Notes under the pieces: generated by a model | The model's input: the letters and a program-made list of their open reading frames with translations, nothing else | Told to the model about the DNA's origin: nothing | Database searches by the model: none | Program-made: the position numbers and the translations under genes | Source of the DNA: Dugong dugon | Lineage: Eukaryota > Chordata > Mammalia > Sirenia > Dugongidae | DNA: 64,000 bases | Assembly (NCBI GenBank): GCA_030035585.1 | Contig: CM057471.1 | Location: 93,435,819-93,499,818, forward strand | Direction of reading: 5' to 3' | Part shown: positions 55,930 to 64,000 of the stretch, piece after piece | Position numbering within the stretch: the first letter of the stretch is position 1 | How the letters are laid out: every line of letters begins with the position of its first letter

Positions 55930-56425
55930 ACTAATGTTCACTGTAGCATTATTCACAATAGGCAAAATTTGTAAACAATTCAAGTGCCCATCAACAGGTG
56001 AATGGATAAACAAAATGTGATATATCCATACAATGGAGCATTATTCAGCCATAAAGAAAAAGGAAGTTCTGATACATGCTATAACATGGATGAACCTTGA
56101 AAACATTATCCTGAGTGAAAAAGTCAAACACAAAAGGACAAATATTGTATGATCCCACTTATATGAAGTATCTAAATTAGTCAAATACACAGGGACAAAA
56201 GTGTATTAGTGGTTCCCAAGGGTAGATGGGAGAAGGGGGAGTAAGGAATATTGTTGAAGGGGTATTGAGTTTCTGTTAAGGGTAATAAAAAAATTTGGAA
56301 ACAGAAAGCTGTGGTGATGACTGTACAACATGGGGAACATAATTAATGTCACTGCATTGTACAAATAAAGATGGTTGAAATGGCAAATGTTTTGTTATAT
56401 ATATTTCACCACAATAATGAAAATC
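55930..56425 (+). mobile_element. Old LINE-1 (L1MA/MB-like) 3' end
   Basis: End of ORF2 and 3' UTR of an older L1: 'ttcactgtagcattattcac', 'aagtgcccatcaacaggtga', 'atggagcattattcagccat', 'ttgtatgatcccacttatat', 'gtggtgatgactgtacaaca' and 'cactgcattgtacaa'. No usable reading frame. Confidence 0.85.
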
Positions 56426-56744
56426 AAGAGGGAAGAATAGAAAATAGTTTTTCCAAGTCTAAGAAACAAAGCAGGTCATAAGGGGGAGATTCATTAACAC
56501 CAAAGACTCACACACAAAAGGAGTAAAAATGCAGGTACAGCAAAGCAGTCTGTTACTGTGATTATAGACAATCATAAGACCTTTGCAACCTGGGAAGCTT
56601 CATTTTAAAAAAAAGAAAGTTGTGTTGACTAGACCAAAACATGAAGTGGCATAAATTAAAGCAGTCAGAAGATCAGATGTCATCTTCAAGCAGTCTTGAG
56701 ATCAGAGCGTGAGAGGGGATATTTACTTACTTAACTTCAACTGA
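56426..56744. other. Single-copy or unrecognised sequence
   Basis: Nothing recognised. Confidence 0.4.
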
Positions 56745-57059
56745 AGGAGCCCTGGTGGTGCAGTGGTTAAAGCACTCATCTGCTTGGCTGCTAACTGAAA
56801 GGTCAGAGTTCAAACCCACCAGCTGCTCTACGGGAGAAAGATGTTGTTGTTGTTGTTAGGTGCCGTCGAGTCAGTTCCGACTCATAGTGACCCTGTGTAC
56901 AATAGAATGAAACATTGCCAGGTCGTAAGCCATCCTCACACTTGTTGCTGTGTTTGAGTCCACTGTAGTAGCCTTGGAAACCCTAGGGGGCAGTTGTACC
57001 CTGTACTATAGGATCGCTACGAGTCAGAATTGACTTGACAGCAAAGGGTTTAGTTTGGT
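56745..57059 (+). repeat. Afrotherian SINE interrupted by an antisense RTE tail
   Basis: Head 'ggagccctggtggtgcagtg' to 'acgggagaaagatgttg' (56843) and body from 'gccttggaaaccctaggg' (56971) to 'gcaaagggtttagtttgg'. Between them 56846-56970 is foreign (separate entry). The usual middle ('gtctgcttccgtaaagattaca') is missing, so insertion was accompanied by loss of about 25 bp, or a recombination event made the join. Confidence 0.9.
56846..56970 (-). mobile_element. RTE 3' tail fragment, antisense, inside a SINE
   Basis: 'ttgttgttgttaggtgccgt', 'cgagtcagttccgactcata', 'aacattgccaggtcgtaagc' and 'catcctcacacttgttgctg' are the complement of the RTE 3' end at 26430-26542. The CAA-repeat terminus is intact. 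Confidence 0.88.
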
Positions 57060-57786
57060 CGGATTTCAACTGACTGACCAAGGTCTGAAGTAACCATCCC
57101 AATCACTAAACCTGCCTAAACAGCGGCTTTTAAGGGCTTCTCAACTGTTTTAGATCAACCTGCAACACGAAAACAGCACAGATGATATTCACCCAGCCTT
57201 CTTTCATTAAATGTTATTGCCAAATTTGGATCTCACTTCGTGTGAGTAGGCTCTTAGGTTTCCAACCAACCTTGACAATTTTGAGATTTATGGAGCAAGT
57301 TCCATTGACTTGGTGTGAAATCAGACTCAACAGTTCAAAATAAATAGGACCTAGCAGTCAAGAAAATGGCTAATGAGTCTTCTCAGAAATGAAATAGGTC
57401 TTTTGGAAAATGGAAACAGCTGGCATGGATTAAACTTACCCTTGAAAAAAGTGGCTGCAATATAAAATCTTGGCTTTCCCTAAAGTAAAAAATTGAAGTT
57501 CCTGGTGTTTACTCATTCCTGCATTTTGTACAACCAATCAAAGCTAAGGTTTTAAAATTTTCTCATTGTTATATCCCAAGATTTGATTTGTATGTAGTCT
57601 GCACTAAATAGATTTTTCTTTGTTTTCTCTTGCTTTTAGTCATATCTTTTACTAACCCCCTGCCAATCTCACAGTCTGACATCAAATCTCTTGTGCCACA
57701 AATATCTAGAACACCTTCTGCAAAAAACAGTCTGCAAATTCTGTAAATAGATTTCATGCAGTTAGTTCAATCTATATAATTATATG
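57060..57786. other. Single-copy or unrecognised sequence
   Basis: No repeat or exon recognised. The minus-strand open frame 57569-57757 has no domain. Confidence 0.45.
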
Positions 57787-58220
57787 CTGTTGGTGGTAGC
57801 AGTTGCCTTAGAGTCAGCTCTGACTCATGGTGATTCTACATACAATATAAGGAAACATTGCCCAGTCCTGCACCATCTTCATGATCATTGGCACATTTGA
57901 GTCCATTGCTGTGGCCACTGTGTAGTGCTTCCAACACAGGGGGCTCATCTTTCAGCACAATAGCATACAGTGTTCTGTTGTGATCCACAGGATTTTCATT
58001 GGCTAATTTTTGGAAGTAGATCTCCAGGCCTTTCTTCCTAGTCAGTCTTAGTCTGAAAGCTCCACCGAAACCTCTTCCTACTCAGTCTTAGTCTGAAAGC
58101 TCCACTGAAACCTGTCCACAATGGGTGATCCTGTTGCTATTTAAAATACCAGTGAAATAGCTTCCAGCATCCTAGCAATATGCATAACACCACAGTACAA
58201 CAAACTGACAGACAGGCAAT
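57787..58220 (-). mobile_element. Non-autonomous RTE derivative, antisense, with internal duplication
   Basis: On the minus strand: RTE 5' region ('ctgtctgtcagtttgttgta', 'gtgctgaaagatgagcccc') joined through 'tggaagcactacacagtggc' to the 3' tail ('gatcatgaagatggtgcagg', 'aatcaccatgagtcagagct', 'gcaactgctacc'). Same architecture as 17407 and 30372. A 40-bp tandem duplication lies within the 5' part. Confidence 0.83.
58034..58113. repeat. 40-bp tandem duplication within the RTE derivative
   Basis: Units 58034-58073 and 58074-58113, each beginning 'cttccta' and ending 'gaaacct', match at 38 of 40 bases. The other RTE 5' copies (8930, 17540, 30600) have a single unit, so the duplication arose in this copy. 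Confidence 0.95.
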
Positions 58221-58234
58221 GAAACTGTTTCATT

Positions 58235-58252
58235 TATATATATATATATATA
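58235..58252. repeat. (TA)n microsatellite
   Basis: About nine TA units next to the 5' end of the antisense RTE derivative. Confidence 0.9.
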
Positions 58253-58385
58253 ATTTGCCCTGAGGGCCCTTTCATATGTAGCATTTTATAAGTGAAGTAC
58301 AAATAGGAGATCAAATGGAAATATATATTTGGTATAACAATAATATATTTACCTTACCATTTTAATACTATTCATTTACTTGTAG

Positions 58386-58548
58386 GAAACCAAAACCAAA
58401 CCCGTTGCCATGGAGTCAATTCCGACTCATAGCAACCTATAGGACAGAGTAGAACTGCCCCATAGGGTTTCTGAGGCGTGTCTGGTGGCTTCGAACTACT
58501 GACCTCTTGGTTAGCAGCCTAGCTCTTAACCACTGCACCACTGGGACC
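58386..58548 (-). repeat. Afrotherian SINE, antisense, with 12-bp target duplication
   Basis: 'gaaaccaaaaccaaacccg', 'ttgccatggagtcaattccg', 'agagtagaactgccccatag', 'ttagcagcctagctcttaac', 'gcaccactgggacc'. Flanks ATTTACTTGTAG (58374-58385) and ATTTATTTGTAG (58549-58560) match at 11 of 12. Confidence 0.95.
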
Positions 58549-58612
58549 ATTTATTTGTAGAATGTTTATTAAATTCTTGGTAAAGCAAGGATTTTGACAT
58601 GTTAATAATATA

Positions 58613-58802
58613 AACCTATTGCCCTCAATTCTGATTCAGCGCTCTTATAGGACAAAGTAGAATTGCCCCCATAGGGTTTCCAAGGCTGTAAATCTTTACG
58701 GGAGCAGGCTGATACATCTTTCTCCTGTGGAGGGACAGGTGGATTAAAACAGCTGACTTCTTGGTTAGCAGCCAAGCTCTTAACACTGCGCCACCAGGGC
58801 TC
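58613..58802 (-). repeat. Afrotherian SINE, antisense, long-middle, with target duplication
   Basis: 'acctattgccctcaattctg', 'aatctttacgggagcaggct', 'ttagcagccaagctcttaac', 'gcgccaccagggctc'. TTAATAATATA occurs at 58602-58612 and 58806-58816. Second antisense SINE within 450 bp. Confidence 0.94.
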
Positions 58803-59767
58803 ATATTAATAATATACAAGACAATTATATCAGTTTCAATTAAATGAGAGTAAGTTTAATTTCTGCACAAGGTATAAACCTGACCTATTCAATAAGACCT
58901 TGGAAACAGAAAAAATAATAAGAGAATTATTTAGCTTCTTTCTTTCCTTTTCTCAAGAGAACCACATCGAATTGCTTCCAAAAATGACCCCAATGTCTTG
59001 GTATTAACATGTCTGATCTATAGGACATGTCAAAAACGTATTCTGCAAAATTAAAAACTACTTTCCTAACACTGATGTGGTATTTTCCCTTTAATGCCCA
59101 TTTTTGCTTGATCTTCACTGTGTTAGAAGAAGTACTGATTTTATCTACAGCTTTAAAAAGGGTGTTTATAGAGTCTTTCAAATTAGCCCTCTTGGCATAT
59201 GTTCTTCATTTTATTTATGAATGGCCTCTGTGTGTATATGTGTTCAGAAGAAGCTAATCTAGAACTTTGTATATTCTTGGTGACTACTGATAGAAATAGA
59301 GAGAGCCAACTTCACTCTTTGAACTTTAGGTTAACAACATCATCCTTTTCATTCTTTACAGAACATTCAGTGTCTGACCAATGGTGCCGACACAGTCCTA
59401 GCTTACAGTATTGGATTGACATCAGCTCCCACTTACAGCTCTAATTAGACAGGATACTCTCCGATGTCTAAGGGCTCTTGGAGAACAACGATCAGGGGAG
59501 ATAATTTTCTCTTCAGGTCATTCCTAGGTGAGCAGACACTGTAAGGCAGGAATTGGTGAGTACCTTATCCACTGAAAGGCCACCAGGAGGCCACTGGGAC
59601 ACAAGGGACAACCATCTCTGCAAAAGAACATAGCATGGGTGAGGGGCACTGATCTCAGGGCAGTATATCCTCAGTTGAACGGTGGGCTGCAAAAGTCAAT
59701 GTGTCTCCTGTGTTGCAAAAACAAAGTTATTTCTTAAGCACTAGGGATCGGGGGTAGGGTAAGGTGG
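58803..59767. other. Mostly single-copy sequence
   Basis: Contains one protein-like minus-strand frame (58927-59190, separate entry). No transposon recognised. Confidence 0.45.
58927..59190 (-). CDS. Protein-like open frame, unidentified (possible exon or retrocopy)
   Basis: About 88 codons without a stop on the minus strand, ending GKKEAK-stop at 58929-58927. The text is lysine/aromatic-rich, for example 'KQKWALKGKYHISV' and 'RHWGHFWKQFDVVLL', unlike the low-complexity chance frames nearby. No ATG start and no strong acceptor are visible at the upstream edge; no poly(A) is evident downstream. I do not recognise the family. Chance is a real alternative. Confidence 0.28.
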   Translation of the reverse strand, partial: RANLKDSINTLFKAVDKISTSSNTVKIKQKWALKGKYHISVRKVVFNFAEYVFDMSYRSDMLIPRHWGHFWKQFDVVLLRKGKKEAK

Positions 59768-60069
59768 GGAGTGTGGTCAGTGGTAGAATTCTTCCCTTCC
59801 ATTCAGGAGACCTATGTTACGTTCCTCTCCAATGCAGTTCATGCACAGCCACCATCTGTCTGTCAGTGGATGCTTGTGTGTTGCTATGATGCTGAAAGAT
59901 TTCAGCGGAGCTTCCAGAATAAAATTGACTAGGAAGAAAGGTCTAGTGATCTGCTTCAAAATCAGCCAGCCGATCATGGGGATGGCACAGGACTGGGCAG
60001 CACTTCATTCTGTTGTTCATGGAGTTAGGATGAGCAGGGACCAATTTGATGGCAGCTAACCACAACAAT
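59768..60069 (+). mobile_element. Chimeric SINE: tRNA-Gly(GCC)-like head fused to RTE sequences
   Basis: 59768-59837 aligns to tRNA-Gly(GCC): 'gtcagtggtagaattctt' (A-box region and D-arm), 'ccattcaggaga', a decayed B-box ('tgttacgttcctc') and 'ccaatgca'. Next comes RTE 5' text ('gtctgtcagtggatgcttgt', 'cagcggagcttccagaataa', 'gactaggaagaaagg'). It then jumps near 59968 to the RTE 3' tail ('gatggcacaggactgggcag') and 'gcagctaaccacaacaa'. The head differs from the other SINEs here and the junction differs from the 17407 family. A pol III promoter is implied by the tRNA head; now decayed. Confidence 0.72.
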
Positions 60070-60689
60070 AAGGGATAGTGGGTGCTGGAAACTATAGAAC
60101 AAAGTTACTGAGTTCTTCAGTCATGAACCTTTTAACGGGGCAAGCTGCTGGAAATTACCCCCCTTTAAACAAATGCTGGTTTTCTTTGTGCCTTTATTTC
60201 ATCTATGGAGAGGGTTTCTTTCTCAGTTATGTTTTTTCTTTTTTTAAAAAAAAATCAGGTCGATCCAGAAACAGCTTCCAAAGTTTGAACTTTTTATTCC
60301 AATTTAAATTCCACAATTCTTTTCCTTATTTCTGATCATCTATTTTCTGTGACTTTTCACGTGTTTCACTGCAGAAATAGCAATATATTTGATAATAGGG
60401 TGCTTTTACAGATTTCCCTGGAGGTACGAGGTAATATATGTTATATTACCTTTCTAAAATTGGAAAAATTATGAATTCCAAGACTTTAGGACAAGAGACT
60501 GTGGAATAGTACCACTAGTATCATATAAATTGCAATAATTAGTATGTCATCAGGGAACAGAACCATCTAGGTAGAGAGGAGTTAGAGAGGTGCTGGTGCC
60601 TTCGGAGCTATGCCACTTAAGAGCATTCTTTAAACAAACCCCAAGCCAGACACATTGCTAGGCACTAGCAATACAAAAAAGAAAATGTA
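60070..60689. other. Unassigned sequence, possible L2 scrap at the right end
   Basis: 'ccaagccagacacattgcta', 'ggcactagcaatacaaaa' (60640-60675) resembles an L2 end. The rest shows nothing recognised; poly(T)/poly(A) at 60238-60254. Confidence 0.4.
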
Positions 60690-60861
60690 CAGACAATCCA
60701 AGTGTCCATCAACAAAAGAATGGATAAACAAAATGTGGTACACACATACAATGGAATATTATTCAGCTTTAAAGAGAAATGAAGTTCTAATATATGCTAC
60801 AACATGAACAAACCTCAAAAACATGCAGAGGGAAAGAGTAAACCTCAAAAGACAAATATTG
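60690..60861 (+). mobile_element. Old LINE-1 ORF2 end, cut by a younger L1
   Basis: 'caagtgtccatcaacaaaag', 'atggataaacaaaatgtggt', 'atggaatattattcagcttt' and 'aacatgaacaaacctcaaaa' match the older L1 type at 55960-56120. It stops at 'gacaaatatt', exactly where the next L1 begins, so it is the target of that insertion; its 3' UTR is not seen before the window ends. Confidence 0.8.
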
Positions 60862-62332
60862 GAAGGCGGGGACAAGATGGTAGAGTAGTCAGATGCTTCC
60901 TGTGGTCCCTCTTACAACACAGACCTGAAAAACACAAGTGAATAGATTATATATGACAATCTAGGAGCCCTGAACCTCAAAACAAAGTTGAGAACTCAGA
61001 CTGAGTGGCAAGGGGAGGGAGAGACAGCTCAGAAGCAGTGGGGATTTACCAGACCTGACCTGGCCAGCACCCTGCAGGCTGGATCGGCCAGTGCACACAG
61101 ACTGAAACAATCAGTAGCACTCGGAAGGTGTTTTCCACATCGGAAGAAACTGAGTGATGGAGAGTCTGAAAAAGCCTTTGGAACCAAGGGAAAGCGGTGC
61201 TAGATCTGTGAAAGTTAAGTGCAAGCATCAAATCTATCATGCGGGATGAGAAAAACCCTTCTCCCTCCAGGAAGTATCTTTCTCCCATTCACCCACCCCC
61301 TCCCTACTCTGCTCAGGTCCCAGTCTGGCTTCAGCAAATTGCTGCACCTGCTGGGCCAGAAGTGGGACCCATCATGCCCCCCGAGCCATTCTCCTGGCAT
61401 TTGAGAGGGAATAAATTAACATACAAATAACAAACAGGAAAAGATAATTTGCCAGCTCCCCTAAACCAGGAACTCAGAGCAGGCACGGCCCCTTTGCCTA
61501 AGCATAGGCATAAGGGGTCCATGGAGTATAAGGGGTCCATGGACTTTGAATGTCTTTCACCCCTCCCTAGACCTGTGTGGGCCAATGTCAACAGCATAGG
61601 CCCTCATTAGCATAGTACAACAGGGTACATACCTGAAGCCTATTTTCAACTGCCACAGCTGATGGGGAATGGTAGATTCGTGACATTTGACACCACCCTA
61701 CCCATTAAGCAGGGTCCCTACTTACCCACATTAGGGGCCTGAGGACTGGTGGCTCCACCCACTCCACCTAGCCACCCAAGACAGGGGTCTGAGAATAAGT
61801 GGTATCTCCTAGTCCTTACAGCCAACAGCATTGGGTGTCCAAAGTCCAGCTGTAAAACCCACCCACCTACACACTCTAGGGAACAAGGACATGCCTTCCA
61901 CCCAGCCACTCAGGGGAAGCTATCAGCCCCCAACTTGCTCAGCACCTAACCCCCTACTACAGACAGATACCTGTGTCTACTCCAATCACCACTATGTAGC
62001 CCTGCCCATCCAGGACTGTAGGTGAGAGCCTACACCACAAATTTGGTGAATAACAACCTGGACATCTGAGCTGAATCCACACAAGAAAAATAAATGGATT
62101 GCTGGGCTCACATACCTAGTAGCAGCTCTAACTACCTGGTGACAGCATGTGAGAGCTTCAAAGATGCCAATAATCTAAGTAGTTCCAACGACCAGCCTGT
62201 TTGGGCATATCAAAACAAAACGAAACTAGAAACTAGGACAGAGTAAGCAAACATACAATGAATAAATATAATAACTTATTGATCGCTCAGAAACAATAGT
62301 CAATATCAAAGCACATAAAAAGGCAGATCATG
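60862..62332 (+). promoter_or_regulatory. LINE-1 5' UTR (promoter region)
   Basis: CAAGATGG at 60873-60880 is the YY1-type core near the 5' end. The region 61010-62030 is C-rich with CCCACC blocks and many open frames on both strands that have no domain. Ends at the ORF1 start codon, 62333. Confidence 0.75.
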
Positions 62333-63290
62333 ATGGCTCCAGCAAGTGACCAAAACAAAGAACCAGGAAGCCTCCAGAGGAACAGAAGTTCTTGAAATTA
62401 CTGGAGGTAGAATTTAAAAGATTAATGTACAGAGCTCTTCAAGAGATCGGGAAGGCGATTACGTACAACTCAGACCAAGCCAAAGAACACACAGACAAAG
62501 AAACAGAGGAATTTAGGAAAGCTATACAAGAGGAAAATGACAAATTTAACAAACTGCCAGAATGCATAGAGAGACAGCAAATAGAAATCCAAATGCTTAA
62601 CAATAAAATTTCAGAATTAGACAACTCAATAGAAAGTCATAGAAGAAGAATTGAGGCAATAGAAGTCAGAATTTGTCAGATCAAAGATAAAGAACTTGAC
62701 ATCAATTTATTTAAGGAAAAATCAGATAAAAGAATTAAAAAAATTAAGAAACCCTAAGAATTATGTGGGACTCTATCAAGAGGAATAACCTCCGAGTGAT
62801 TCGCGTACCATTACAGAGGGGGATAACAGAAAATACAGAGATAATTGTGGAAGGTTTGTTGGCAGAAAACTTCCCTGATATCATGGCAGACGAGAAGCTA
62901 TCTATCCAAGAAGCTCATTGAAGCCCACACAGGGTAGATCCCAAAAGAAAGTCACCAAGACATTATAATCAAATTTGCCAAAACCAAAGATAAAGAGAGA
63001 ATTTTAAGAGCAGCTAGGGATAAACGAAAACTCATCTACAAAGAAGAGTCAAGAAGAATAAGCTCGGACTACTCAGCAGAAATCATGCAGGCAAGAAGAC
63101 AATGGGACAACATATATAAAGCCTTGAAGGAAAAAAATTGCCCGCTAAGAATTATATCCAGCAAAACTGTCTCTCAAACATGATGGCAACATTAGGGCAT
63201 TTCCAGATAAACAGAAGTTAAGGGAATTTGTAAAAACCAAACCAAAATTGCAAGAAATACTAAAGGGAGTCCTCTGGTTAGAAAATCAAT
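62333..63290 (+). pseudogene. LINE-1 ORF1, frameshifted
   Basis: ATG at 62333 gives 'MAPASDQNKEPGSLQRNRSS', then a stop. After a one-base shift the frame 62392-62757 carries the coiled coil ('LEVEFKRLMYRALQEIGKA' and 'NNKISELDNSIESHRRRIEA'). A stop at 62755-62757 follows. In other frames the RNA-recognition and C-terminal parts appear: 'NNLRVIRVPLQRG', 'NFPDIMADEKLSIQEAH', 'IIIKFAKTKDKERILRAARD', 'CPLRIISS'. Length without the breaks is about 320 codons, normal for L1 ORF1. At least three frame changes; it makes no complete protein. Confidence 0.88.
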
Positions 63291-63738
63291 AACATCATAT
63301 AACAACTCAAGAACAGAGGACAGGACAGAGCAACCAGATATCAACCCAGGTGGGGAAGTCACAAAAATAAGTCAAAGCTAAAACACTGAAAATAGAGAAA
63401 CAGAGACATCAACATGTAAAAGATGACAACAATAAAACAAAAAAGAGGGACTAAATAACGTAGTCATAGAACTTTCATATGGAGAGGAAGTCAAGGCAAT
63501 ATCAAGAGATAAGAGATTGGTTTAAACTTAGAAAAATACAGCTAAATATTAAGGTAATCACAAAGGAAACTAACAATCCTACACATCAAAATAAAAAAGA
63601 ACAAAAACGTAAAGACTTAGCAAATACAAAATCAACAAAAATGAAAAAGATGAAAAGAAAATACATAAAGAAAAACAACCCAGCACAGAAAATTAAGTGG
63701 AACAAAGAAACTGAGAACACACAAAAAAAGATACCAAA
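63291..63738 (+). other. LINE-1 inter-ORF region
   Basis: A-rich spacer between ORF1 and ORF2. The open frame 63479-63751 reflects the A-rich composition (lysine/asparagine-rich) and has no domain. Confidence 0.7.
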
Positions 63739-64000
63739 ATGGCAGCACTAAACTCACACCTATCAATAATTACGCTGAATGTAAATGAACTAAATGCACC
63801 AATAAAGAGACAGAGAGTGGCAGAATGGATTAAGAAACATGATCTGTCAATATGCTGCCTACAAAAAACAAACCTTAGACTCAAAAGACACAAACAAACT
63901 AAAACTCAAAGGATGAAAAAAAATATATCAAGCAAACAACATACAAAAAAGAGCAGATGTGGCAATATTAATCTCTGACAAAATAGACTTTAAAGTAAAA
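63739..64000 (+). pseudogene. LINE-1 ORF2 start, APE endonuclease, partial
   Basis: ATG at 63739 opens 'NSHLSIITLNVNELNAPIKR' (endonuclease motif with catalytic Asn), then 'SICCLQKTNLRLK'. The active-site motif is normally QET; here the catalytic Glu is Lys. Homology moves to another frame near 63880 ('DTNKLKLKG', then 'ADVAILISDKIDF'), with a further stop where Trp is expected. Truncated by the window end. Nicking activity would be lost. Confidence 0.88.

Larger units (their letters stand above)
60862..64000 (+). mobile_element. LINE-1, 5' part with complete 5' end (continues past window)
   Basis: Begins 'ggcggggacaagatggtaga' (60866) and includes a 1.47 kb 5' UTR, a broken ORF1 and the first part of ORF2. 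The right end is outside the window, so length and target duplication cannot be judged. The 5' UTR differs from that of the L1 at 46347 beyond the first 30 bp, so the two belong to different subfamilies. Confidence 0.9.

Noticed and set aside
59768..59837. A functional tRNA-Gly gene
   Set aside because: The B-box and anticodon stem are decayed and the sequence is fused to RTE text, so it is a SINE head.
60988..62025. Many open frames on both strands (up to 88 codons)
   Set aside because: C-rich L1 5' UTR sequence; the frames are mutually overlapping and proline/serine-rich without homology.

Overview
This window is mammalian nuclear DNA from an afrotherian, most likely an elephant or close relative. 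The evidence is a dense set of tRNA-headed SINEs of the Afrotherian type (head 'gagccctggtg...cagtggttaag', tail 'ctatgagtcggaatcgactc', often ending 'ggcaatgggtttggtttt'), RTE/BovB-like LINEs sharing that 3' tail, and several LINE-1 copies. There is no bacterial, phage or organellar signature, no CRISPR array and no operon. Assignment to Proboscidea is inference from the repeat vocabulary; no database search was possible.

Layout. 1-2925 is the 3' half of a LINE-1. 2954-8787 is mostly older single-copy sequence with SINEs. 8788-13110 is a nested block: an RTE LINE carrying two solo LTRs in opposite orientation, one of which carries a microsatellite and a SINE. 13.1-25.7 kb is mixed unique DNA, ancient L2/MIR/L1M fragments and SINEs. 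25.7-30.75 kb holds an RTE 3' end, an internally deleted antisense RTE and a short RTE derivative. 31-34 kb has a hAT element with an 8-bp duplication, SINEs and a solo LTR. 35.0-37.4 kb is a 5'-truncated LINE-1 split by a solo LTR. 38-46 kb is mostly unique or ancient. 46.3-52.5 kb is a LINE-1 with both ends present but a large internal deletion. 53-60 kb holds SINEs, an MLT1-like LTR, L1M and RTE derivatives and a tRNA-Gly/RTE chimera. 60.86 kb to the window end is the 5' part of another LINE-1 (5' UTR, ORF1, start of ORF2).

Host coding content is sparse. The best candidate is a 130-bp minus-strand exon at 13377-13506 encoding one ankyrin repeat. About 10 kb further along the same strand, an open reading frame at 3401-3571 behind a good acceptor site is in matching phase. 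The window may lie within or beside an ankyrin-repeat gene on the minus strand, but the gene was not identified. Two other protein-like stretches (6029-6266 and 58927-59190, both minus) are also unidentified.

The transposons do not form a cooperating gene system. L1-type and RTE-type reverse transcriptases are the plausible past drivers of the SINE and RTE-derivative insertions. Every autonomous copy here is broken (stops, frameshifts, deletions, lost catalytic residues). I found no convincing previously undescribed system. The most useful leads are the ankyrin exon, the non-autonomous RTE families (including the tRNA-Gly chimera), the inverted-repeat composite at 51.9-52.3 kb and the doubly used SINE target at 42.2-42.6 kb.
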